Shown here: piece after piece, positions 15,790 through 23,805 of the stretch
Numbering within the stretch: position 1 is the stretch's first letter
Layout: the number at the start of each line of letters is the position of its first letter
Origin: QZLE01 sp033852135
GTDB lineage: Bacteria; Pseudomonadota; Gammaproteobacteria; QZLD01
Reading direction: 5' to 3'
Assembly: GCA_033852135.1 (NCBI GenBank)
Contig: JAWSVB010000013.1
Coordinates: forward strand, 62,001-126,000
Length of the DNA stretch: 64,000 nucleotides
Notes under the pieces: generated by a model
Databases searched by the model: none
What the model was told of the DNA's origin: nothing
The model's input: the letters and a program-made list of their open reading frames with translations, nothing else
Position numbers and translations under genes: made by a program

Positions 15790-16812
15790 ATGTCCAAATA
15801 TGAATTAGAAATTACAGTAGATCGAAAAAATTCAATATATAAAGTTGGCGACACTGTTAACTGCTCAATTACCTTAACTGTTACTAAAACAGTGTCTCTT
15901 TGTCAGTTAGAAACCCATTTATATTGGCAAGCTAGTGGGAAAGGCGATACCGATAGAGGGAAAGAATTAGTTAAGAAAGTAAATTCATTTAGACCTGGTG
16001 AATATAAACCAGGGACATACAATTTTTCACACTCCTTCGTTATTGATCATGGACCTTTTACCTACCAAGGTGAATTATTCCATGTTAATTGGTTTTTAGC
16101 TGCTCAAACTGAAAGAGAAAAATCTTGTGAAAGAATAATAACTATAAATAGGGGAAAACCGTATAAAGAAACTTCAAGAATATATAATCTAGATATTGAT
16201 GATTATCGTTCTGCAACACTCAATGAATCAGTAGACGGAAATATTAGAAAGGTGGTTTTAATATCTTTAGCTTTATTATTTGGGTTAGGTTTGATTTTTG
16301 GCGGAATCAATATAGAAAGTAATTCTCAGCTCTTTATTCCAATCATTTTTTTACTAATTGGGACTTGTTTTATTTTTGTTTTTATAAAAATGATAATTGC
16401 TGATTTTAAATTAAAGGAAGTATGTTTAACATTAGATAGTCAAAGCTATAAGGTTAATGAAATATGCGAAATGGATTTTTCCTTCAAAGCTAGAAATATG
16501 CTAAATATCAAACAAATATTAGTTAGTTTGATTGGAAATGAAGTTTCATATAGAGAACATGAAGATTGCGAGGGTTCTAGTTTATTAGGTGATACATATC
16601 AATTTTATGAATATCGTTTGCCGATACTGGAAAATTGCATAATTAAATCTGGTGAAAGTTTTTCAGATAAAATAAAACTATCTATACCGGATGATATTCC
16701 ACCAACATTTACATATAAATACAATAATATTGATTGGATCATTCAAGTTCATATTAAAGGCAAAAATGGATTAAATTGGCAGACACGGAGAGATATAGAA
16801 ATACTTGGATAA
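15790..16812 (+). CDS. Bacterial arrestin-like protein with two membrane helices
   Basis: Residues 1-130 follow the arrestin N-lobe pattern known from bacterial relatives: YELEITVDRKNSIYKVGDTV, strand SLCQLETHLYWQASGKG, then FRPGEYKPGTYNFSHSFVI and a closing strand NWFLAAQ. Two membrane helices follow (about 152-170 and 177-201). Residues about 210-340 form a second strand-rich lobe with the same logic (SYKVNEICEMDFSFKA ... IKSGESFSDKIKLSIPDDIP ... IDWIIQVHIKG). Arrestin folds act as protein scaffolds; Spo0M is a bacterial example. Two cytosolic lobes around a membrane hairpin is the inferred topology. No signal peptide, weak ribosome site. Role unknown. Confidence 0.65.
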   Translation: MSKYELEITVDRKNSIYKVGDTVNCSITLTVTKTVSLCQLETHLYWQASGKGDTDRGKELVKKVNSFRPGEYKPGTYNFSHSFVIDHGPFTYQGELFHVNWFLAAQTEREKSCERIITINRGKPYKETSRIYNLDIDDYRSATLNESVDGNIRKVVLISLALLFGLGLIFGGINIESNSQLFIPIIFLLIGTCFIFVFIKMIIADFKLKEVCLTLDSQSYKVNEICEMDFSFKARNMLNIKQILVSLIGNEVSYREHEDCEGSSLLGDTYQFYEYRLPILENCIIKSGESFSDKIKLSIPDDIPPTFTYKYNNIDWIIQVHIKGKNGLNWQTRRDIEILG

Positions 16813-16867
16813 ATATTCTCTCAATTTCCCCTAACTCCCCACCAACCCATGACCACACTCCCTTATT

Positions 16868-16892
16868 ATGCGAAACTATGTTGGTTTCGCAT
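16868..16892. promoter_or_regulatory. Inverted repeat upstream of hrpB
   Basis: ATGCGAAAC and GTTTCGCAT are perfect 9-base arms around a 7-base spacer, 21 bases before the hrpB start. There is no T tract, so it is more likely a regulator site or mRNA hairpin than a terminator. Confidence 0.4.
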
Positions 16893-16913
16893 TTATAGGA
16901 TGTAATTTTCATC

Positions 16914-19472
16914 GTGTTACCAATTACCAAAATCTTACCTCAGGTTTTAGATTGTCTATCTCATGGCAATAACCTGGTGTTACAAGCTGAGCCTGGGGCT
17001 GGTAAATCCACCGCCTTACCTCTATCGCTTTTAGATGCAAAATGGTTGGGTAATAAAAAGATTGTGATGCTTGAGCCTCGGCGAGTAGCAGCGAAATCTA
17101 TCGCTTATTATTTGGCCAAGCAGTTGGGTGAGAAGGTTGGTGAGCGTATTGGTTATCAGATTAAAAATGATAGAAAGATATCGTCAAATACTGTTTTAGA
17201 GATTGTGACCGAGGGGATTCTCACTCGCAGGTTGCAAAGCGATCCCGAATTATCTGATGTAGCCCTAATTATCTTTGATGAATTTCATGAACGCTCGATT
17301 CATGCTGATCTGTCTTTGATGTTTGCGTTAGAGGTGCAGCAGTCGCTGCGTGATGATCTGAAGATTCTGGTGATGTCGGCGACAATTGATACTGATGAGA
17401 TCTCGGGTTATTTAGACGGCGCTGCTGTGATTAAATGCCCAGGCAGGCAGTTTCCAGTTACCGTTGATTATATCTCTAGCAATGGCAGTGATTTTGGTGT
17501 TAATAAGCATCAACTTGTCGGTCAGGTTAGTGGTGCTTTAAGAGGTATTTTAGAGCGTGATACTTCAGGTGATGTGCTGGTGTTTCTTCCGGGTCAGGCT
17601 GATATCAAAAGATGCCTTGCTGATGCTGAAAGCAATTTCTCAAAACAATATGACGTGGCTTTTTTACCTTTGTATGGTGCTTTATCGATTGAGCAACAAG
17701 AGCGGGCGTTAGTCGTCGATCCTACTGGTAAGAGACGGGTTATTTTTACCACTAATATCGCCGAGACAAGTTTAACTATTGAGGGTGTGACCTGCGTAAT
17801 TGATAGCGGATTAGAGAAGGTTGTGGTGTATGACCCGGTAAGCAATATGACGCGATTGGAAACCAACTATATCTCTAAGGCATCTGCCGAGCAGCGCAAG
17901 GGTAGAGCGGGGCGCTTGCAAGAGGGACAATGTATTCGCTTATGGAGTGAGTCGAAGCACAATTCGTTGCCAGATTTTCAGGTGGAGGAGATTCGCTCTG
18001 CCGATTTAACTAATCTATTGCTTGAGCTAGCAGTTTGGGGGCAATCCGATTATGACGATATTAATTGGCTAACACCCCCTCCAAAATCAAACTTTGATAC
18101 TGCAAAACAAGTCTTAGTTTCACTAGGATTAATGAGTGAGTATGGCAAGGTAACTGACTTAGGTAATAAGGCTTCAAGGTTTGGTTTAGAACCAAGATTA
18201 GCAACAATGTTATTGGCAGCTGAAGATGATCAAATAATGGGTCAAGAGCAGCAGGGGATAGCCTGTGAACTCGCTGCCATGTTATCTGCCGGTGATGTTT
18301 TTTACGGGAACCGAGATGCCGATATTGTTGAGCGTTTAGTCGCTTTGCAAGATTATAAATCCGATAGAAAAGTTGCGCTTAAATCCTATCCTATAAAACA
18401 AGCCACCATCGAGCAGATTCTGGTTTCGATAAGGTCATTGAAGAGCCGGTTAAAAATCTCTACCAAGCAGTCAATCTATACCCTGACTCAATTGCAACAA
18501 TGTGTTGGACGTTTGTTATTAATCGCCTATCCCGAACGCTTAGCTAAAAGACGAGCCGAAAACAGCGGCCGCTATCAACTCGCTAATGGCAGGGGTGTTG
18601 TTCTGCATGATAACGATCCAATGTTAGGTGCTGAATGGTTAGTGGTGAGTGATTGTAATGCGCAAAAGAAAGATGGATTAATCTTTAATGCAGCAGTGAT
18701 AGGGCGCAGTGATATCGATGCGAGTATTGGGTCAAAGATAGTTGAAGAGAACGAATATCAGCTTGATGGTAAAAAGCAGAAAATTATTGGACGCAAGGTT
18801 GTTAAGTATCAGGCGATCACTCTGGAATCTAAGGTTCTAGCAGATATTCCAACGGAAGACTTTCAGCAGTGTATGCATAGCCTTTTACAAAAGGAAGGTT
18901 TGAAACTACTCAACTGGACCAATAAATGCGAAGAGTGGTTGGCGCGTGCCAGTTGGTTGGGTGAGCACCTCGAGCATTTCCCCAAGATATCTAAAGAGAT
19001 CTTGATTGAAGATGTCGAAAATTGGTTAGTCCCATATATCTCCAAGGTTAAAAATTTAGCCCAGCTAAAAAAGGTTAATCTGTTTGAGTTGATGATAGGG
19101 ATATTACCTTGGGAACAGCAGAAATTGTTGGAGCAAGAGGCTCCGGTTAACTACACAACCCCAAGCAATAAAAATGTGAAAATCACCTACGATAAAAACC
19201 AAGGTCCAACTGTGTCTGTACAGTTGCAAGAGATGTTTGGCGAGCTTAAATCACCATGCATTGGTGGTGGCAAAGTACCATTGCGCTTCGAGCTTCTCTC
19301 TCCTGCGAGCAGACCGATTCAAACCACCAGTGACTTAGCTAATTTTTGGCAAACATCATACTTTGATGTGGCTAAGGATATGCGCGGAAGATATCCAAAA
19401 CATCGCTGGCCGGATAAGCCTCTTCTGGAAAAGCCGGGGCGCTCGATTAAAAAAACAGCAACAAAAAATTAA
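16914..19472 (+). CDS. hrpB: ATP-dependent RNA helicase HrpB (DEAH family)
   Basis: The 852-residue product has the HrpB layout: Walker A GAGKST (residues 28-33), the DEFH box in IIFDEFHERS (about 121-130), SAT motif in VMSATID, a helicase C-domain with QRKGRAGRLQEG, HA2-type helical domain and a long HrpB-specific C-terminus ending with RYPKHRWPDKP. Length and motifs match the family. HrpB is a nucleic-acid-dependent ATPase of poorly known cellular role. The start is a GTG at 16914; AGGA lies about 12 bases upstream and no better start exists. A perfect inverted repeat precedes it. It stands alone. Confidence 0.95.
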   Translation: MLPITKILPQVLDCLSHGNNLVLQAEPGAGKSTALPLSLLDAKWLGNKKIVMLEPRRVAAKSIAYYLAKQLGEKVGERIGYQIKNDRKISSNTVLEIVTEGILTRRLQSDPELSDVALIIFDEFHERSIHADLSLMFALEVQQSLRDDLKILVMSATIDTDEISGYLDGAAVIKCPGRQFPVTVDYISSNGSDFGVNKHQLVGQVSGALRGILERDTSGDVLVFLPGQADIKRCLADAESNFSKQYDVAFLPLYGALSIEQQERALVVDPTGKRRVIFTTNIAETSLTIEGVTCVIDSGLEKVVVYDPVSNMTRLETNYISKASAEQRKGRAGRLQEGQCIRLWSESKHNSLPDFQVEEIRSADLTNLLLELAVWGQSDYDDINWLTPPPKSNFDTAKQVLVSLGLMSEYGKVTDLGNKASRFGLEPRLATMLLAAEDDQIMGQEQQGIACELAAMLSAGDVFYGNRDADIVERLVALQDYKSDRKVALKSYPIKQATIEQILVSIRSLKSRLKISTKQSIYTLTQLQQCVGRLLLIAYPERLAKRRAENSGRYQLANGRGVVLHDNDPMLGAEWLVVSDCNAQKKDGLIFNAAVIGRSDIDASIGSKIVEENEYQLDGKKQKIIGRKVVKYQAITLESKVLADIPTEDFQQCMHSLLQKEGLKLLNWTNKCEEWLARASWLGEHLEHFPKISKEILIEDVENWLVPYISKVKNLAQLKKVNLFELMIGILPWEQQKLLEQEAPVNYTTPSNKNVKITYDKNQGPTVSVQLQEMFGELKSPCIGGGKVPLRFELLSPASRPIQTTSDLANFWQTSYFDVAKDMRGRYPKHRWPDKPLLEKPGRSIKKTATKN

Positions 19473-19584
19473 TAATAAACAAAATTGTAATTAACCTGTT
19501 ACTTGTATAATATTTAGTTAATTACTTAAGATCCTACAACGAAGATTGAGGCTCTTACTTAAAATACTAATAAGGAAAATTATA

Positions 19585-19947
19585 ATGACAATTCAAAAAT
19601 CTGACTTTAAGTGCCCGTGTTCTGCATGTAGTAATGAAAATAAAATTAAGAATGAAGTTGTAGAGCTGGTTAAAAAAATTGAGAAAGAACTAAAATTTCC
19701 ATTGCGTGTGAATAGTGGGTATAGATGTGCCGCTCATAATAAAGAGGTAGGAGGAGCATCAAAATCTCAGCATATTTATGGAAAAGCTGCTGATATAAGA
19801 CCAATGGTTAGAAATGCTAAGAATAATGCAGCACTGGCTAAGTTAGTTAAAGAGAAATGGGATAATGGTGATTTCGGGGGGTTAGGGGTTTACAATACTT
19901 TTAGGCATATAGATATAAGACCGTTAAAAACTAGTTGGAAAGGATAA
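19585..19947 (+). CDS. M15-family peptidase (D-Ala-D-Ala carboxypeptidase-like), no signal peptide
   Basis: AAGGAAA lies 7 bases before the ATG at 19585. The 120-residue protein has the M15_3 zinc-site pattern: VNSGYRCAAHNKEVGG, then SQHIYGKAADIRP giving the His and Asp ligands, and a final HIDIRP giving the third ligand. Such domains cut peptidoglycan peptides and are common in phage endolysins. The protein has no export signal, so it must either be released by lysis or secreted by a dedicated system. A lipoprotein gene starts 4 bases after its stop, which would fit an effector with periplasmic immunity or a remnant lysis cassette. Confidence 0.85.
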   Translation: MTIQKSDFKCPCSACSNENKIKNEVVELVKKIEKELKFPLRVNSGYRCAAHNKEVGGASKSQHIYGKAADIRPMVRNAKNNAALAKLVKEKWDNGDFGGLGVYNTFRHIDIRPLKTSWKG

Positions 19948-19951
19948 GTTA

Positions 19952-20503
19952 ATGCTAGCAACCTTAAAAAGGATAATTACCCTCTCAGTTGTCTTGTTTA
20001 TTTGCACAACATCATGTGCGACACAGCTAGCCACAAACAAAGCTCTGGATAATAAAAGTATAATTAGTGGGAGTGTGGGTGATGTAAAAGTAGGTATGAC
20101 GATTGATGAACTCTACTCTGTTGTTGGAAAAGATAATACTGAATTAGTTGACGCTTATGCTGAAGGCATGTTTTCGCCAATAGTAGCTATTTATAAAACT
20201 GCTAAACAAAAAAGTATTGTTATGCATGTTGCTGTTGCCAGTAATAATAGAGGTTTTATAGTTGATAGCATAGAGGTGTTTGATGATTCATATATCACTA
20301 GTAAAGGGATAGGTGTTAACTCTAAATTAGGTGATATAAAGGCAAGTTACAAGATAAGTAGAATAATTGAGACTGATGGCGGAGTAATTGTAATTTTGGA
20401 TAAAAGTCTGCTTAGGGTCTCTTTCAAACTTGAACAATTAGAATTTACAGATTCAAATGGTTATCCGGATACATTAAAGGTAAAGTCGTTATTAATTTAT
20501 TAA
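19952..20503 (+). CDS. Predicted lipoprotein paired with the M15 peptidase
   Basis: Signal MLATLKRIITLSVVLFICTT with lipobox TSC (C22). The mature protein is about 160 residues of mixed alpha/beta: SVGDVKVGMTIDELYSVVG resembles the helix-strand module of SmpA/BamE-like and related small lipoproteins, then strands IVMHVAVASNNRGFIVDSI and a C-terminal LRVSFKLEQLEF. Start is 4 bases downstream of the M15 stop, so both are almost certainly translated from one message. The pairing suggests protection from, or control of, the peptidase. That is context-based; the family is not recognised. Confidence 0.65.
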   Translation: MLATLKRIITLSVVLFICTTSCATQLATNKALDNKSIISGSVGDVKVGMTIDELYSVVGKDNTELVDAYAEGMFSPIVAIYKTAKQKSIVMHVAVASNNRGFIVDSIEVFDDSYITSKGIGVNSKLGDIKASYKISRIIETDGGVIVILDKSLLRVSFKLEQLEFTDSNGYPDTLKVKSLLIY

Positions 20504-20653
20504 TTCTGAATTTAGCTAATAAGCGCTATCCATTTACACTAAAAACAAACTTCATTAAACCATAAGTTAGTGGAGATATTGTTTTGCAAAGCGCTATAAA
20601 GCTAAGAATGGAGTACATTTCAAATTATAGCGATTTTTATAAAAGGAATTCAA

Positions 20654-21436
20654 ATGGAAGAAACTAGTGACCTATATCAAGCGCCAAACGCTGATATCTC
20701 AAGCCAAGCTTATTGCCGTGAGTGTGGAGAGCAAATACCTAAGACTGCTAATTATTGCCCTCATTGTAATGCCAAACAAATCTCTACAGGAGAGGGGCGA
20801 GATAAAGTAACTGCTGCACTACTTGCTTTTTTTCTTGGTGGATTAGGTATTCACCGATTTTATCTTGGTCAATGGTGGGGGATATTTTATTTTCTATTAT
20901 GGCCAACAGGTATACCCAGCTTGATTTCGCTGATTGAATTTTTTGTATTTATATTTACCAGCCAAGAGACTTGGGATAGAAAATATGGAGATAAACAAGG
21001 ATCATCGGCAGCTATTTTAATAGTTGTCGCAGTAGTACTTTTATTTGTATCAATTGCGGTAATTGGAATATTGGCTGCTGTAGCTATCCCTGCCTATCAA
21101 GATTATACAATTCGTGCTAAGGCAGCTACTGTTTTCATGGACACTGTAGATGTAAAAAATGGGGTGGAAAAATACTGGATTACCAATGAAGAACTACCTA
21201 ACAGTGAAGAAGATCTTGGATATGACTATCAGCCATCTAATGCATTTGCGAATGATATAGATGTTATTGAAAATGGGGTTGTTGTTGTAACTATAGGATC
21301 TGGACTAGGTGAACGTAACCTGGGTAAAACAATTTTATTTACGCCACTAATATCTGATGTAGATAGCCAGATAACTTGGGATTGTTCTGGTGGAGATTTT
21401 GAGATGAAATATCGCCCATCAGCTTGTCGTAATTAA
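20654..21436 (+). CDS. Zinc-ribbon / TM2 / pilin-like fusion membrane protein
   Basis: Three modules in 260 residues. Residues about 20-38 are a zinc ribbon (YCRECGEQIP ... YCPHCNAK). Residues about 50-105 are a TM2 domain: AALLAFFLGGLGIHRFYLGQ, a glycine-rich hairpin and a second helix. Residues about 115-145 look like a type IV pilin N-helix (IAVIGILAAVAIPAYQDYTI) without the prepilin Gly-Phe cleavage site or Glu5, followed by a pilin-type head with a terminal Cys pair (WDCSGG ... SACRN). TM2-pilin fusions are seen in other bacteria as uncharacterised proteins. AAAGGA upstream supports the start. The pilin-like part is probably not assembled by a normal pilus machine. Confidence 0.75.
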   Translation: MEETSDLYQAPNADISSQAYCRECGEQIPKTANYCPHCNAKQISTGEGRDKVTAALLAFFLGGLGIHRFYLGQWWGIFYFLLWPTGIPSLISLIEFFVFIFTSQETWDRKYGDKQGSSAAILIVVAVVLLFVSIAVIGILAAVAIPAYQDYTIRAKAATVFMDTVDVKNGVEKYWITNEELPNSEEDLGYDYQPSNAFANDIDVIENGVVVVTIGSGLGERNLGKTILFTPLISDVDSQITWDCSGGDFEMKYRPSACRN

Positions 21437-21444
21437 AATATCAC

Positions 21445-21470
21445 TATGGCAAGCAGAGATGCTTGCCATA
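21445..21470. terminator. Hairpin between convergent genes, likely terminator
   Basis: TATGGCAAGC and GCTTGCCATA are perfect 10-base arms around AGAGAT, just after the stop at 21436 and ahead of the convergent gene ending at 21511. The following T run is weak (AGTTTATAATT), so efficiency may be low. Confidence 0.55.
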
Positions 21471-21510
21471 AGTTTATAATTCAATTAACAGTGCCTGCAA
21501 TAGCAAATAA

Positions 21511-22143
21511 TTATGCAAAAATATCCAAGCGCCCCCCAGATTTTATCAACTCACCATTAGCTCCAATCTCCTGCACCTCTAACATCTTGCGTATGCCTAT
21601 AGGCAGGTTATGAGTTTCATTTAATGAAGCACTATCAAAGGCTTTAAATGATGCACCCTCATGCTGCCCAGCTTGTATTAATTGCAAGGTGTCATCAACG
21701 CTGTCACCAAATGATGTAGGGATTAGGTCATCACTTAACTGCTCAGTGCTTGTTGATTCATAGGGGGCTGGATTTTGGGTTTCAGCTTTTTGCTTTATGT
21801 AAGCCTGTAAACCCAAGTCCATACGACGCTTCTGTTCACGTATCTGTGAATCACCATCGCGAGACCTAAGCTCTAAAATCAACTGCTTTTCTGCTGCAGA
21901 AAGACTTGTAAGCGTAATGCTATTGCGGTTCAGGTTTGCATCGGGTTCTATGGCCTCATGGCCACGGTAAGTTTGGTTGTTTGCTAGTGGCTTTTGCCCA
22001 GCTGCGTGGGCGAATTCACCACTTGAAACATGCCGATTACTTCCTGCCGCACCTGTTTTATTTGCTCTCTCATTATTGGTGTTTGCGTTGAGTGGTCTAT
22101 GGGGATTATGAGAAGGCGAAATAAACGAAGATACTATTTTCAC
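21511..22143 (-). CDS. SprA-related-like protein with a degenerate core motif
   Basis: The 210-residue product is hydrophilic and low in complexity at its N-terminus (Asn, Ala, His rich). Its centre reads LSAAEKQLILELRSRDGDS followed by QIREQKRRMDLGLQAY, which aligns with the SprA-related family core (Ls.eE..lv.eLk.RD.eVRaHE.AH). The HExxH-like part that is the family signature is missing here: the position reads REQKR. The end GGRLDIFA also resembles family tails. So this is a divergent relative, probably without the putative metal site, or a similar but different family. It is single, convergent with the pilin-like gene. Confidence 0.5.
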   Translation of the reverse strand: MKIVSSFISPSHNPHRPLNANTNNERANKTGAAGSNRHVSSGEFAHAAGQKPLANNQTYRGHEAIEPDANLNRNSITLTSLSAAEKQLILELRSRDGDSQIREQKRRMDLGLQAYIKQKAETQNPAPYESTSTEQLSDDLIPTSFGDSVDDTLQLIQAGQHEGASFKAFDSASLNETHNLPIGIRKMLEVQEIGANGELIKSGGRLDIFA

Positions 22144-22364
22144 TGTGTCATTACATATCCATTTCCATTAATAAAGTAGCAAAAAACATTCTTTAAGCTC
22201 TTAAATATTTCGACTAGTTTTAAATAAGACAGTTCATCATAGTTTTTTGATTATATGTATTTTGCCTACCATAAATATGAAAAATTATTTATATGATTAT
22301 TTTTTAAAGCTTATGCTTGTTAAGATAATGGCATTAAAAGTTAATCAATGGTTTTGGCTCTGTA

Positions 22365-22967
22365 ATGACAAATTTTGATGATGGAAATAAAGAATATTTA
22401 TCGCAAACCTTCAGCGGATTGTCTTTATCAAATGAAGAGGTTTATGCAAAAGAGTTTGAAGCCTGCACTTTCATTGATTGTGATTTTAACGAAGCAACAT
22501 TGAGCAAATGTAAATTTACCGACTGTAGTTTTATTAAATGTAACCTAAGTGTGTTAAAGGTGAATTTGAGTAGGTTTACTGGAGTCGTCTTTGAAGAGTG
22601 CAAAGTGATAGGAGTTGATTGGACCAGGGCTTCCTGGTCAGGTTTAGTTTTGCCCGCGCCAATAAGTTTGAAAAAATGTGTAATCAATTATTCATCATTT
22701 TTAGGACTCAAGTTAAAAGGCTTAGTGGTTGAAGACTGCAGGGCGCACGATGTGGATTTTAGAGATGGAAATTTTGATGGGGCTAGTTTTACCGGATCTG
22801 ATTTTTCAAATAGTTTATTTAATAATACCAGTTTAATCGGTGCAGATTTCTCAGAGGCTACCAACTACGATATTGATATCCATAATAATCAGATTAGGAA
22901 GGCTAAATTCTGCCGCTATGAGGCTGTTAGGCTGCTTGACTGCCTTGGTGTGGAGCTGGTGGATTAG
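22365..22967 (+). CDS. Pentapeptide repeat protein, Qnr-like
   Basis: A run of A(D/N)LXX-type repeats covers most of the 200 residues, for example FEACTFIDCDFNEATLSKC and FDGASFTGSDFSNSLFNNTS, building a right-handed quadrilateral beta-helix. The tail YEAVRLLDCLGVELVD resembles the C-terminal dimerisation helix of Qnr proteins (YQASLLMERLGIAVIG). Qnr/MfpA proteins mimic DNA and protect gyrase from quinolones. Length (200 versus about 218) and tail fit, but Qnr-specific loops are not evident, so the resistance role is open. It stands alone, 220 bases after the SprA-like gene. Confidence 0.75.
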   Translation: MTNFDDGNKEYLSQTFSGLSLSNEEVYAKEFEACTFIDCDFNEATLSKCKFTDCSFIKCNLSVLKVNLSRFTGVVFEECKVIGVDWTRASWSGLVLPAPISLKKCVINYSSFLGLKLKGLVVEDCRAHDVDFRDGNFDGASFTGSDFSNSLFNNTSLIGADFSEATNYDIDIHNNQIRKAKFCRYEAVRLLDCLGVELVD

Positions 22968-23067
22968 GGGATGAATAAACCAATTTTATATGGTAGTCTT
23001 CTCGAAAATTTTATCCAGATAGTATAGAAAAAATAATAATTAGCATGTTTTATTATTGGGGGGTTTA

Positions 23068-23805
23068 ATGAAAAGAATAAATACCAAGATTTATTATTTA
23101 TTACCATTTGTTTTTTTATATGCAAACGATTGTTTATCCCAGCCCTATGTATATGTGGCAGAAGGAGAAGTTAGCGGTATTTATGGTAGTGATGAAGATA
23201 AGGCAAGGGTAGATGTTCAACCAGAAGATTATGTTCGATTTGAATTTTTAGTGGATAAAGATATTAAAGGTTTTCGCAAAGGCGATGGGGAAATTGAGTG
23301 TTTAGGTGATTATTCTCATGAAAGTGGAGTTGAAGAAAGGTTTTATGCCGAGTTATTAGATACATCATATTATATTGATGATACATATTATGGTTATGAT
23401 ACTGTAAATTATTATGGCTTTAATTTTTACCCTGTATCTACTACCGATTCTTCGTATTCAATTTTGGAAGTTGGGCCAGTAATTATGTACTTTAATTCAG
23501 AAAGTATCATTGAAGATTGGGAGGTTGGTGAGCCAGTAATAGGTTCTCACGGGTGGCATGATTCAGTTAGTGATGGTTTTGTTAGTATGCTAATGGATTT
23601 AGAGATTACCGAAATTAGAGAGTACGATGGACTGAAAGAAATATATAATTGCGAACAAGATATAGATCCTGAAACTGAAGATAATTCAAATCAATATGGA
23701 AGTGGTGGAAATATATCCTGGATATTGCTACTTATTTTATCTTTATATCGTCTCAAAGGTTTATTTTTATCAGCTTTAGTGAAGAAAATTACCCTCGCAA
23801 ACTAA
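23068..23805 (+). CDS. Secreted acidic protein with GlyGly-CTERM-like tail
   Basis: GGGGGG lies 5 bases before the ATG at 23068. The signal peptide is MKRINTKIYYLLPFVFLYAN with cleavage near CLS. The mature domain is rich in Asp, Glu, Tyr and Ser with many strands (VRFEFLVDKDIKGF, YYGFNFYPVS). The C-terminus has the tripartite form of a GlyGly-CTERM sorting signal: GSGGN, hydrophobic ISWILLLILSLYRL, then basic residues, though the tail runs about 18 residues longer than usual. Such signals are processed by rhombosortase; none is in the window. The last 17 bases overlap the convergent TonB-like gene. Confidence 0.65.
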   Translation: MKRINTKIYYLLPFVFLYANDCLSQPYVYVAEGEVSGIYGSDEDKARVDVQPEDYVRFEFLVDKDIKGFRKGDGEIECLGDYSHESGVEERFYAELLDTSYYIDDTYYGYDTVNYYGFNFYPVSTTDSSYSILEVGPVIMYFNSESIIEDWEVGEPVIGSHGWHDSVSDGFVSMLMDLEITEIREYDGLKEIYNCEQDIDPETEDNSNQYGSGGNISWILLLILSLYRLKGLFLSALVKKITLAN

